Assembly: GCA_964501785.1 (NCBI GenBank)
Contig: CAZCUD010000004.1
Location: 62,001-126,000 of the forward strand
DNA: 64,000 bases
Direction: 5' to 3'
Source: DATBSK01 sp964501785
GTDB lineage: Bacteria; Actinomycetota; Acidimicrobiia; IMCC26256; PALSA-555
Of the stretch, positions 53,299-61,293 are shown piece after piece. Each line of letters begins with the position of its first letter. The first letter of the stretch is position 1. The notes under the pieces were generated by a model. It was not told where the DNA came from and did no database searches. It saw nothing but the letters and a program-made list of their open reading frames with translations. A program made the position numbers and the translations under genes.

Positions 53299-54558
53299 AT
53301 GCGGCAGGGGCGGATGCGGCGACTCGGTGCGGCCGTCGCGGGCGCGATCCTCGTGGGCGCGGCCGGCATGGTGGTCATGAGCGCGCCCGCGGGCGCAGTC
53401 ACGGTCTCCACCGAGGCCGAGCTCGACGCGGCCTGGGCCGACGGAGGGGTCACCGAGATCTCCCTCGCGAACGACATCACCCTCACCTGCGGCGGAGCGG
53501 GCGAGCTCGACCGCTCGGCCGCGACGGGTGTCACCGTGCTCGGCAACGGCTTCACGATCACCCAGACCTGCGCGTTCTCCCGGGTCATGGACAAGGACGT
53601 CGGCGGCGGCGTCATCACCCTCGACGACGTCACCATCACGGGCGGCAACACGACCGGCGACGGCGCCGGCATCCGGGCGCTGGGCACCGACCTCGTCATC
53701 GTCGACTCGACGATCACCGGCAACACGACGACCGCCGGCGACGGTGGCGCCGCGTTCGTCGGTGGTCCGGTCACGGTCACGAGCTCGACGATCAGCGACA
53801 ACCATGCGCCCGCAGGTCAGGGCGGCGGGGTCTGGACGAGCAGCGACCTCGACATCACCGACTCGACCTTCACGCAGAACACGGCCGCCGGGGAAGCCTT
53901 CTCCTTTGGCGGCGGCGCCTTCGCCAGCGGCACCGTCACCGTGACCGGCTCGACGTTCGACCAGAACTCGGCGGTCGGCGGCGGTGCGATCCAGGGTGGT
54001 AGCGCAATCATCGTCAACTCCACGATCACCGGGAACACCGCGACGAGCGTCGACCCGGCGTTCAGCGGTGGCGCGATCCGCACCAATGACGACACTTCGC
54101 TCGTGTACGCCACCATCGTCGGCAACACGGCTGCGGACGCCGCCAACCTCCAGGTCAACGCAGCGCTCACCTCGTTCGGGTCCGTCGTCGCCGAGCCGCT
54201 CGGCGGCGGTGTCAACTGCGTCGCCGACAGCGCGACGTCCAACGGCTACAACTTCTCCGACGACGCGACCTGCGGCTTCACCGGCACCGGTGACCGTGAG
54301 GACGCGGGTGATCCCGACGTCCGAGCGCTCGCCGACAACGGTGGACCGACGCAGACGATGCTGCCCGCAGCGGCGAGCCCGCTGCTCGACTTCATCCCCG
54401 CGGCGAGCTGCCAGGACGACGGCGCGAGCGGGGTCACCACCGACCAGCGCGGCGTCACCCGTCCGCAAGGCGGTTCGTGTGACGTCGGCGCGGTCGAGGT
54501 CGAGGTCCCGGTGCCGCCGGCGCCGTTCATCGTGCTCGAGCCGACCTTCACCGGCTGA
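53299..54558 (+). CDS. exported right-handed beta-helix protein with C-terminal LEPTFTG (second copy)
   Basis: 419 residues; ATG behind GGAG (a GTG three bases earlier is also in frame). Signal peptide (about 1-33, ending PAGA). Residues 60-300 are beta-helix repeats (DSTITGNTTTAGDGG, SSTISDNHAPAGQGG). The C-terminal part has DNGGPTQTML, DQRG and CDVGAVE of choice-of-anchor-Q proteins, then a proline-rich stretch and LEPTFTG. Although its repeats differ from those of the gene at 40915, the last codons are nearly identical in DNA (42448-42471 and 54535-54558 differ at one base). Confidence 0.8.
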   Translation: MRQGRMRRLGAAVAGAILVGAAGMVVMSAPAGAVTVSTEAELDAAWADGGVTEISLANDITLTCGGAGELDRSAATGVTVLGNGFTITQTCAFSRVMDKDVGGGVITLDDVTITGGNTTGDGAGIRALGTDLVIVDSTITGNTTTAGDGGAAFVGGPVTVTSSTISDNHAPAGQGGGVWTSSDLDITDSTFTQNTAAGEAFSFGGGAFASGTVTVTGSTFDQNSAVGGGAIQGGSAIIVNSTITGNTATSVDPAFSGGAIRTNDDTSLVYATIVGNTAADAANLQVNAALTSFGSVVAEPLGGGVNCVADSATSNGYNFSDDATCGFTGTGDREDAGDPDVRALADNGGPTQTMLPAAASPLLDFIPAASCQDDGASGVTTDQRGVTRPQGGSCDVGAVEVEVPVPPAPFIVLEPTFTG

Positions 54559-54726
54559 GCCGCACCCGCCCGCGAGATCTCGCCGGTCCGACCGGAGCAC
54601 CGGGCCTTCGTCGCGCGCCCCGGTCCGGGTCTCCCAGGTCCGACTCCGCCACCCGTCGTGTGTGCGACCCGCACCTGCGACACGATGTGGCCGTTGACAA
54701 ACAAGGGGTCTTGATCCTGGATCGTG

Positions 54727-54744
54727 GCTAGGCCTTTGCCTAGC
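54727..54744 (-). terminator. stem-loop downstream of the tRNA gene
   Basis: GCTAGGC/GCCTAGC with a four-base loop, about 20 bases beyond the tRNA 3' end on the minus strand; probably its terminator. Confidence 0.5.
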
Positions 54745-54764
54745 AGTGGTCCATACTTGGACGG

Positions 54765-54846
54765 TCCCCCTGGCGGGATTCGAACCCGCATTCCTGCCGG
54801 AACCGCCTTCCAAAGGCGGCGCGTATTCCAGTTCCGCCACAGGGGG
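54765..54846 (-). tRNA. class II tRNA: leucine-type body with UGG (proline) anticodon
   Basis: 82 bases. Acceptor stem CCCCCTG/CAGGGGG (perfect, A discriminator, no encoded CCA). D arm starts TGGCGGAACTGG and closes with CGC, as in tRNA-Leu. Anticodon stem CCGCC/GGCGG encloses the loop TTTGGAA, so position 34-36 reads TGG. The variable arm is long and paired (TTCC-GGCA-GGAA), then T arm GCGGG-TTCGAAT-CCCGC. The body aligns position by position with bacterial tRNA-Leu, while the anticodon would read the proline codon CCA. Proline tRNAs are class I with a short variable loop. It may be charged with leucine, be a degenerate copy, or have another role. Confidence 0.85.
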
Positions 54847-55260
54847 GTCGAGCGAGGGGTGACGGCCGGCCGCTGGCACGGCCGACCGCCATGCCCTCAT
54901 GGGTTACCGATCAGCTACGGGGGAGGCATCGCCTTCTCCTTTCGGTAGCGCAGGGGTCGGGGTGGTGGTGGTTGGCTTGCAAGGCCTCCACCACCCCTTC
55001 CCCCAAGAGATGTCAAAACCTCCGGACCACACGGCCAGCCAAGCGATCCAGTCCCGTCCGTATGTCTTCCAGGGACCTTCACGCCCGGTTCAGGCAGCGG
55101 GCACGGAGGTTCGGAGTGAAGACTACATCAGTGTGATTCGGCTGCGCGGGGACTGTTCTGGCACAGCCGCGTTGTGGATTGATAGGTGGATTGATAGAGG
55201 GATTTCGCTGTCCCTACCCGACGGGCGAGAAGCAGCACGACCCACTCCGGGAGGAGCGGG
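54847..55260. other. 414-base non-coding stretch with a long stem-loop
   Basis: No convincing gene was found. It begins with the tRNA 5' flank. GGGGTGGTGG (54959-54968) and CCACCACCCC (54988-54997) form a ten-base stem around an inner GGC/GCC stem. A 12-base tandem repeat lies at 55174-55197. GC content falls towards the right, marking the start of a compositionally different segment. Confidence 0.6.
55174..55197. repeat. perfect 12-bp tandem duplication
   Basis: GTGGATTGATAG occurs twice in direct succession (55174-55185, 55186-55197). AT-rich compared with the window; possibly a regulatory repeat or slippage product. Confidence 0.8.
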
Positions 55261-55428
55261 ATGAGCGCACGAAGATCGAGCTCACCGCCGGCAGAGGCGC
55301 TGAAGGCTCTGGTCGGGGCGCTGCTGGACGATGGCGACACTTCCGGCCCCAAGGGACGGCGGAACTCGTCGCCGCCTTATTGCGGCTACCCTTGTTGGAT
55401 CGGATTTCCCGTAGAAGGGACTGATTGA
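55261..55428 (+). CDS. possible 55-residue Cys-containing small protein
   Basis: ATG at 55261 directly behind a strong GGGAGGAG site; stop at 55426-55428. The peptide begins MSARRSSSPPAEALKALVGA and has two cysteines near its end (YCGYPCW). Its 3' end overlaps the opposing gene by 43 bases. Not recognised. The good ribosome site is the main support; it may be a relic in this mobile-looking segment. Confidence 0.3.
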   Translation: MSARRSSSPPAEALKALVGALLDDGDTSGPKGRRNSSPPYCGYPCWIGFPVEGTD

Positions 55429-56045
55429 GATGGCACGTCCGATTGACCCCTGACGGGGGCGGTTTCTGACCCCCGAACCGTCGCAGCCGCCGACTCGGCG
55501 GCTGCGTCCGCGTCGGCCATCCGTTGGGCTAGGCGTTCGAAGTTCTCGTAGACCACTCGGGTCCCCTGCTTGTATCGCAGGTACTCAACGGCCAGTTCCC
55601 ACCGTTCCCACGATTTCACGATGACCCCACCTAGGGACTCGTGAAGTGATGCGAAGTCGATTGCGCCCTGCGCTTCCATGATGGCGATGTCCTCGAGGAA
55701 GTTGGGTTCGCGCATCATTTGGAAGTAGGCGAGCTTCCGCTTCTTTCGCAGGCGCTTTACCGTCTTGTAGACGCCCTTCGGCGTGCGAAGTGCGGATGAC
55801 ACGCGGCGCGACGCGATCATCACATCCTCATCCCACCGCCGAGAGATGTCAGCGAGTAGCTGCGCGTTGCGAGATCGTTGGGCTTCAATCAGTTGCTGCT
55901 TCGCGTTTTCGATCTGCACCTTCGCCTGAATAATCTGCTGGCGAGTAAACACGACGGCGACGGCGGCAGCGATCAGGCCTAGGGCCCCGATCCCGGATGC
56001 AACAGCGGTGACGGTTTCTTGCCACGAGGCGAGCACCGGACTCAA
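55386..56045 (-). CDS. membrane-anchored coiled-coil protein, unknown function
   Basis: 219 residues from a TTG overlapping the transposase relic by TTGA; GTG at 56036 is an alternative. One membrane helix (about 14-34), then a Gln/Lys/Arg-rich coiled coil (35-60), then a basic helical region (KTVKRLRKKRKLAYF) and a helical C-terminus. The layout resembles DUF4760-like single-pass proteins, but this is weak. GC content is clearly lower than in flanking genes, suggesting transfer. Confidence 0.55.
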   Translation of the reverse strand: MSPVLASWQETVTAVASGIGALGLIAAAVAVVFTRQQIIQAKVQIENAKQQLIEAQRSRNAQLLADISRRWDEDVMIASRRVSSALRTPKGVYKTVKRLRKKRKLAYFQMMREPNFLEDIAIMEAQGAIDFASLHESLGGVIVKSWERWELAVEYLRYKQGTRVVYENFERLAQRMADADAAAESAAATVRGSETAPVRGQSDVPSQSVPSTGNPIQQG

Positions 56046-56383
56046 GACTCCCCGCCCCCTTCAGTGCGCCGACGCTTGGTGCGTGGCTGACGGTACATGA
56101 GCCGCTCGCCGTGCATCTGGCCCATCAAGCGGGCCATGCGCTGACTGTTCCTCATCTTCCGTGTCGTGTACCGGAAGTCGCATTCGGCCAGGTAGCGATG
56201 TAGGTGCCGGTGGCTGACCGCGTGGTAGGTCCATCGATTGACCGCTTCAGTTGCGAGACGATTCTTTCGACCTGATTCGTTGAGATCTCGTCGCGGGCGT
56301 ACTCGCCTCCGGAGTGCCACACGGTGTCGTGCTGGGGGGACTGCTTCCCGATCCAGCTGTAAACCCACGTGCTCATCGGTCAT
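56042..56383 (-). pseudogene. IS1595 (ISXO2-like) transposase relic, truncated and frameshifted
   Basis: Two minus-strand frames together give the C-terminal part of an IS1595-type DDE transposase. The first (from 56376) has HDTVWHSGGEYA and TNQVERIVSQLKRSIDG. After a one-base shift near 56230, the other frame continues TYHAVSHRHLHRYLAECDFRY, the conserved end of the family. The N-terminal two thirds, including the first catalytic Asp residues, are absent. No terminal inverted repeats were identified. Confidence 0.7.
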
Positions 56384-56437
56384 GAGCCGCGAACCCTGGT
56401 AGTGGACCTCGCAGTGAATCGCGTGACGTGCGACACA

Positions 56438-56471
56438 TTGACGGTGAGACGATCTCGGTCGTATCGTCTCA
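56438..56471. promoter_or_regulatory. promoter and operator of the third TetR gene
   Basis: TTGACG (56438-56443), 18-base spacer, TATCGT (56462-56467). A perfect inverted repeat TGAGACGAT-N9-ATCGTCTCA (56445-56453 and 56463-56471) covers the spacer and the -10 box, an arrangement expected for an autorepressor. Transcription would start within a base or two of the ATG at 56476. Confidence 0.7.
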
Positions 56472-56475
56472 GGTG

Positions 56476-57123
56476 ATGACGCTCGTCACCGAGCCCACCC
56501 CGGAGCAGGCCGTCGGATCGATCGCGGCCCCGGGGGTCGAGGAGCGGGTGATCGAAGCCACGTTGGCCTGCATCGCCCGGCACGGGCTGTCGAAGACGAC
56601 GATCGACGACGTCGCCCGCCAGGCCGGCTGCTCCCGGGCGACGCTGTACCGCTACTTCACCAACAAGCGCGACCTGGTCGAGCGCGTGCTCGCGCGCGAG
56701 GTCGACCGGGTGACGGGCGACCTGCTCGCGGCGGCCGCCGCCGAAGCCACGCTCGAGGACGCGGTCACCGCGATGTACGTCACTGCGGGCCGCGAGCTGG
56801 CTTCCAACGACGCGCTTCGATTCGTCGCCGACTTCGAGCCCGAGAAGCTCCTCCCGCACCTCACCTTCGCGGGTGGCGACGGGTTCCTCCGTGACGCGTC
56901 GATCGCGCTGGCGCCCGCGCTCGAGCCCTACCTCGGCGACGGTGCACGACGCGCCGCCGAGTGGATCGCGCGTCTGGGCCTCGTGCTCTGGTTCTCGCCG
57001 ACCGCCCCGGTCGCGATGTCCGACGAGGCCGCGATGCGCGCGTACGTCCACGAGCTCGTCGTGCCGGCGATCCGTCCGGCACCCGAGGACTCCGTCTCCG
57101 TCCAGCCGCACTCCACCCAATAG
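56476..57123 (+). CDS. TetR-family transcriptional regulator (with diiron oxygenase)
   Basis: 215 residues. Helix-turn-helix KTTIDDVARQAGCSRATLYRYF, then a helical ligand domain. The ATG at 56476 is chosen because the promoter ends eight bases before it; an ATG at 56428 would lie upstream of the promoter. The diiron protein gene follows after 11 bases, so both probably form an operon controlled by this regulator through the palindrome at 56445-56471. Confidence 0.88.
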   Translation: MTLVTEPTPEQAVGSIAAPGVEERVIEATLACIARHGLSKTTIDDVARQAGCSRATLYRYFTNKRDLVERVLAREVDRVTGDLLAAAAAEATLEDAVTAMYVTAGRELASNDALRFVADFEPEKLLPHLTFAGGDGFLRDASIALAPALEPYLGDGARRAAEWIARLGLVLWFSPTAPVAMSDEAAMRAYVHELVVPAIRPAPEDSVSVQPHSTQ

Positions 57124-57134
57124 GGGGGTCCCCC

Positions 57135-58253
57135 ATGGCAGTGACCAACGAAGAGCTCATCGGTCGTTCCGGGCTGAACGACGTCGATCAGATCCTGGCG
57201 GTCACCAACACCGACGTCGAGGAGGCGCTGCACGCCGTGCGGGCCGAGAGCGACGCGATCTTCACGTGGGACTACGAGCAGAGCCGCAAGCCCTTGCTCA
57301 AGCTCTACGAGAAGGCCAAGACCTCCCAGTGGAACTCCAACGACCTGCCCTGGGACACCGACGTCGACCAGGAGAAGGTCGTCATCGCCAACCAGGCGCT
57401 CAACAACTTCGGCGAGAACATGGACACCACCGGCACGCCCTTCGAGAAGTGGGGCGACAAGGAGTGGGTCGAGTTCGGCATCCAGTCGCAGAACTGGACG
57501 CTCTCGCAGTTCATGCACGGTGAGCAGGGCGCCCTGATCTGCACCGCGCAGATCGTCGAGACGGTGCCGTGGATCGACGCCAAGTACTACGCGTCGACCC
57601 AGGTGATGGACGAGGCACGCCACGTCGAGGTCTTCGCGAAGTACCTCGACGAGAAGCTCTCGGGCCACTACCCGATCAACGCGCACCTCAAGATGCTCCT
57701 CGACGACATCATCGCCGACTCCCGTTGGGACATGACCTACCTCGGCATGCAGATCATGGTCGAGGGGCTCGCGCTGGCCGCGTTCGGCTTCATGCACCAG
57801 TTCACGACCGAGCCGCTGATCAAGCAGCTGCTCCGCTACGTCATGAGCGACGAGGCGCGCCACGTGGCGTTCGGTGTGCTGTCGCTCCAGGAGTACTACG
57901 ACCAGCTCTCGGCCAAGGAGATCAGGGAGCGCCAGGAGTTCGCCTTCGAAGCCGCGGTGCGCATGCGCGACCGGTTCCTCCAGCAGGAGGTCTGGGAGCG
58001 GATGGGCGTCGACGTGAAGGAGGCGGTCAAGGTCGTCATCCAGGCGCCCGATCGCCACGTCTTCCAGGGCCTGCTGTTCTCGAAGATCGTGCCCAACTGC
58101 AAGAAGCTCGGCCTCCTCGATGCCGCCGACGGCTGGCTGCGGGAGCGCTTCACCGAGCTCGGCGTCATCCAGTTCGAGGACTGGGCCGACACCGGCGAGG
58201 AGTACGCGACCCTCGACGAGGTGGCCAAGGACCGCGAGACCGTCGACGCCTGA
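57135..58253 (+). CDS. ferritin-like diiron oxygenase family protein
   Basis: 372 residues; ATG behind a GGGGGG run. Four-helix di-iron carboxylate protein of the ribonucleotide-reductase-R2-like superfamily. The six ligands are visible as E130, E160 with H163 (MDEARHVE), E210 (MVEGLALA) and E240 with H243 (MSDEARHVAFG). Such proteins activate O2 to hydroxylate, desaturate or N-oxygenate a substrate (compare AurF or acyl desaturases). The substrate cannot be assigned; co-transcription with a TetR gene suggests a small hydrophobic inducer. Confidence 0.85.
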   Translation: MAVTNEELIGRSGLNDVDQILAVTNTDVEEALHAVRAESDAIFTWDYEQSRKPLLKLYEKAKTSQWNSNDLPWDTDVDQEKVVIANQALNNFGENMDTTGTPFEKWGDKEWVEFGIQSQNWTLSQFMHGEQGALICTAQIVETVPWIDAKYYASTQVMDEARHVEVFAKYLDEKLSGHYPINAHLKMLLDDIIADSRWDMTYLGMQIMVEGLALAAFGFMHQFTTEPLIKQLLRYVMSDEARHVAFGVLSLQEYYDQLSAKEIRERQEFAFEAAVRMRDRFLQQEVWERMGVDVKEAVKVVIQAPDRHVFQGLLFSKIVPNCKKLGLLDAADGWLRERFTELGVIQFEDWADTGEEYATLDEVAKDRETVDA

Positions 58254-58267
58254 AGCTCAGCACCGAT

Positions 58268-58286
58268 CTGAGTACGCGCTACTCAG
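58268..58286. promoter_or_regulatory. palindrome CTGAGTA-N5-TACTCAG, second copy
   Basis: CTGAGTACGCGCTACTCAG, 67 bases before the ATG at 58353 and just after the diiron gene stop. Nearly identical to the element at 52618-52634. Confidence 0.68.
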
Positions 58287-58352
58287 GCTGGCTCGTCGTC
58301 GGCTCGGGCACACTGGTGCCAGGACCGCGGATCCGACCGGAGGAGTCCCATC

Positions 58353-58748
58353 ATGGGCAAGCTCGACGACGCCAGGAAGCAGGCCGAGGAGATGATGCAG
58401 CAGGCCATGACCCAGGGTCAGGCCCAGGGCGGCCAGTACGCGGCGGCCAACATCGCGGCCGCGCAGGCGGAGTCGGCAGCCGTCAAGAACGAGGCGGCGG
58501 CGCTCGACAAGAACGACCCGATGTTCGCCCCAATCGAGGGCGTGAGCTACGACGACTACGTCGCGCTGTGCGTGAAGATGCAGCCTGCCGGCACCGACAC
58601 CGCCAAGCAGCTCGAGATCGCCAAGGCCAACGGCTACGACGAGGCGAAGTGGAAGGCCGTGTCGGACGGCTACACGAAGCGCTGCATGGAGCACCAGCAG
58701 TTCGCGCGCCGGCTCGGCATGGACGTGATGGCGGGCGACAAGGGCTGA
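58353..58748 (+). CDS. small protein of unknown function, palindrome-controlled (second)
   Basis: 131 residues; ATG behind GGAGGAG. No signal peptide. The N-terminal 55 residues are Ala/Gln-rich and helical (MGKLDDARKQAEEMMQQAMT); the second half holds ISYDDY-like and CVKMQPAG segments and two cysteines. No family was recognised. It shares start style (MGK/MGM with Lys/Asp) and upstream operator with the gene at 52709 but little sequence, so it is probably a co-regulated gene rather than a paralogue. Confidence 0.72.
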   Translation: MGKLDDARKQAEEMMQQAMTQGQAQGGQYAAANIAAAQAESAAVKNEAAALDKNDPMFAPIEGVSYDDYVALCVKMQPAGTDTAKQLEIAKANGYDEAKWKAVSDGYTKRCMEHQQFARRLGMDVMAGDKG

Positions 58749-58805
58749 ACGCGCTCGAATCGGCGCGCCTCCGGCGCGCGGCCTCGTCGTCGCGGCACCG
58801 GGCAG

Positions 58806-58811
58806 TAGCGT
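58806..58811 (+). promoter_or_regulatory. -10 box of a leaderless promoter (rnj)
   Basis: TAGCGT ends six bases before the ATG at 58818; no ribosome site. Confidence 0.5.
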
Positions 58812-58817
58812 TGCGCG

Positions 58818-60479
58818 ATGGCTGACGCGGTCCGCATCGTCTTCTTGGGCGGGCTGGGGGAGATCGGTCGCAACTGCTTCTGTCTCGAGGTCGGCGGGCG
58901 CATCGTCGTCGTCGACTGCGGGCTGATGTTCCCCGACGCCGACATGCCCGGCGTCGACCTGGTCCTCCCCGACTTCACCTACCTGCGGGCCAACGCCGAC
59001 CGCGTCGACGGAGTCGTCCTCACCCACGGTCACGAGGACCACGTCGGCGGGCTCGCATACCTGCTGCGCGACGTCTCCACGCCGATCTACGGCTCGGCCC
59101 TGTCGCTCGGCTTCGCCCGCAAGCGCCTCGACGAGGCCCGCGTCCTCGACCGCACCGAGCTGATCCCCGTCGCCGACGGCGACGTCGTGCGCATCGGGCC
59201 GCTCGAGGCCGAGTTCGTCCCGGTCACCCACTCGGTGCCCCACGCCTTCGCCGTCGCGTACCGCACGCCGGTCGGCACGATCCTGCACACCGGCGACTTC
59301 AAGCTCGACCTCACGCCGGTGGACGGTCGTCGCACCGACCTCGCCCGGCTCGGAGAGATCGGTCGGGACGGCGTGAAGCTGCTGCTGTCCGACTCCACCA
59401 ACGCCGAGCGCCCCGGCTACACCGAGTCGGAGGCATCGGTCGGGCCGGTGATCCGTGATCTGTTGCGCGACCACCCCACGAAGCGGTTCATCGTCGCGTC
59501 GTTCGCCTCGCACCTCCATCGGGTGGAGCAGATCGCGCGTGAGGCGATCGCCGGCGGTCGGCGGGTCGCGTTCGTCGGGCGTTCGATGACCCACAACGTG
59601 GCGTTCGCCCGCGAGCTCGGGCTGCTCGACGTGCCCGCGGACCGCGTGATCGACATCGAGGAAGCGCCCCGGTACTCGCCGGGCGAGGTGTGCATCATCT
59701 GCACCGGGTCGCAGGGCGAGCCCATGAGCGCGTTGGCCCTCATGGCCGCCCACGAGCACAAGTACGTCAAGGTGAGCGACGACGACGTCGTCGTGATCTC
59801 CGCGCACGCAATCCCGGGGAACGAGTCGAACGTCGCCCGGGTGATCGACTCCTTGCATCGAGCCGGTGCCGAGGTCTTCCACGGTGGTGCCTCGCACGTC
59901 CACGTCTCGGGTCACGCGTCACGCGAGGAGCTCAAGTTCATGCTCGACCTCGTGCGGCCAGAGTGGTTCGTCCCCGTGCACGGCGAGTACCGGCACCTCG
60001 TGCACCACCAGCGCCTCGCCGAAGAGGTCGGCGTGCCGAGCGATCGCATCCTCGTGTGCGAGGACGGCGACGCGGTGACGATCGACGATCGGGGAGGCGA
60101 CGTCGAGCGTCGCGCGGTGCCCGCCGGCTACCAGTACGTCGACGGCATGGTCGGCGACGTCGACCAGGGCGTGCTGCGCGACCGGCGGACCCTCGCCGAG
60201 GAGGGCTTCGTGGTCGTCATCGTGACCGTCGACGCCGCCAGCGGCGAGATGGTCCGGGGGCCCGAGATCGTGACCCGGGGCTGGGTGCACGCGGTCGAGG
60301 CCGAGGAGCTGCTCGAGGAGGCGCGCGCCGCGGTCGCGGCGTCCATCAGGGAGCCCGCGGAGGAGGGGGCGACCGACTTCGACACGTTGCGACGCCATGC
60401 CCGGCGCGCGCTCGGCCGGTTCATCAACGAGCGCACCAAGCGTCGTCCCGCCATCATCCCCGTCGTGATCGAGGTCTGA
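58818..60479 (+). CDS. rnj: ribonuclease J
   Basis: 553 residues. Metallo-beta-lactamase/beta-CASP ribonuclease with 5'-3' exo- and endonuclease activity in rRNA maturation and mRNA decay. The zinc motif HGHEDH (70-75) and HTGDFKLD are intact, followed by the beta-CASP insert and the C-terminal domain. The order dapB region - rnj - ftsK is a frequent actinobacterial one, here opened up by accessory genes. Leaderless-type start. Confidence 0.96.
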   Translation: MADAVRIVFLGGLGEIGRNCFCLEVGGRIVVVDCGLMFPDADMPGVDLVLPDFTYLRANADRVDGVVLTHGHEDHVGGLAYLLRDVSTPIYGSALSLGFARKRLDEARVLDRTELIPVADGDVVRIGPLEAEFVPVTHSVPHAFAVAYRTPVGTILHTGDFKLDLTPVDGRRTDLARLGEIGRDGVKLLLSDSTNAERPGYTESEASVGPVIRDLLRDHPTKRFIVASFASHLHRVEQIAREAIAGGRRVAFVGRSMTHNVAFARELGLLDVPADRVIDIEEAPRYSPGEVCIICTGSQGEPMSALALMAAHEHKYVKVSDDDVVVISAHAIPGNESNVARVIDSLHRAGAEVFHGGASHVHVSGHASREELKFMLDLVRPEWFVPVHGEYRHLVHHQRLAEEVGVPSDRILVCEDGDAVTIDDRGGDVERRAVPAGYQYVDGMVGDVDQGVLRDRRTLAEEGFVVVIVTVDAASGEMVRGPEIVTRGWVHAVEAEELLEEARAAVAASIREPAEEGATDFDTLRRHARRALGRFINERTKRRPAIIPVVIEV

Positions 60480-60510
60480 CGGCGACGACCGCGCGGGCCA
60501 GACTGTCGGC

Positions 60511-61293
60511 ATGCCGATCCGCGACTGGTCGAACTTCATCGGTGGCCGCACTGCCGTCGTCACCGGCTCGGGTGCGGGAGTCGGGCGCGCCATCGCCATG
60601 CACATGGCCAGGGCCGGCGCGGAGCTCTGGATCAACGACCTCGATCTCGAGCGCGCCGAGGCCGTGTGCGCCGAGATCGAGGCGGAGGGCGGCAAGGCGC
60701 GTCCGGTCGTCGCCGACGTGTGCGACCCGAGCTCGGTGCACGAGATGGCAGCCACGACCGGGCCGGTCGACATCCTCGTCAACAACGCAGGGAGCGGCAT
60801 CCACGCCTTCGCCGACCAGACCGCCCACTTCAAGCCCTTCGCCGACACCGACCCCAGCGAGTGGGAGCCGGTGATGCGCGTCAACCTCACCGGGGTGCTG
60901 CACGTCACCCACACGTACCTGCCCGACATGATCGAGCGTGGGTGGGGTCGGATCCTCACCATCGTCTCCGACGCGGGCCGCAAGGGTGAGCGCAACCAGG
61001 TCGTCTACGGCGCGGCGAAGGCCGCGGCGATGGGCTTCTCGCGCGGGCTCGCCGCCGAGGTCGGCCGCGACGGGGTCACCGTCAACTGCCTCTCGCTCGG
61101 CACGATCGTGCACGGCCCGGCCGCCGGCATGACCGACGAGCAGGAGAAGAGGCTCGCGTCGGCCTACCCGGTCGGGCGCCTCGGCCGGGTCGACGACCCC
61201 GCACCGATCGCCGTGATGCTGTGCTCGGACGCCGGCGAGTGGATCACCGGCCAGGTGTACCCGGTCGACGGCGGCTACGCCCCGGCGCTCTGA
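60511..61293 (+). CDS. short-chain dehydrogenase/reductase
   Basis: 260 residues. Classical SDR: TGSGAGVG (18-25), NNAG (91-94), Ser153, YGAAK (Y166, K170) and the C-terminal GQVYPVDGGY typical of enoyl/3-oxoacyl reductase-like members. Starts six bases after CAGACT without a ribosome site. Substrate unknown; the position between rnj and ftsK gives no hint. Confidence 0.87.
   Translation: MPIRDWSNFIGGRTAVVTGSGAGVGRAIAMHMARAGAELWINDLDLERAEAVCAEIEAEGGKARPVVADVCDPSSVHEMAATTGPVDILVNNAGSGIHAFADQTAHFKPFADTDPSEWEPVMRVNLTGVLHVTHTYLPDMIERGWGRILTIVSDAGRKGERNQVVYGAAKAAAMGFSRGLAAEVGRDGVTVNCLSLGTIVHGPAAGMTDEQEKRLASAYPVGRLGRVDDPAPIAVMLCSDAGEWITGQVYPVDGGYAPAL

Noticed and set aside
54694..54699. TTGACA as a plus-strand -35 box
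   Set aside because: No TANNNT box at 16-18 bases and no plus-strand gene follows; the minus-strand tRNA occupies the region.
54765..54846. tRNA gene as attachment site of an integrated element
   Set aside because: No duplicate of its 3' end was found in the surrounding sequence, and the low-GC segment lies on the 5' side, whereas integrases usually use the 3' end. No integrase gene is present.
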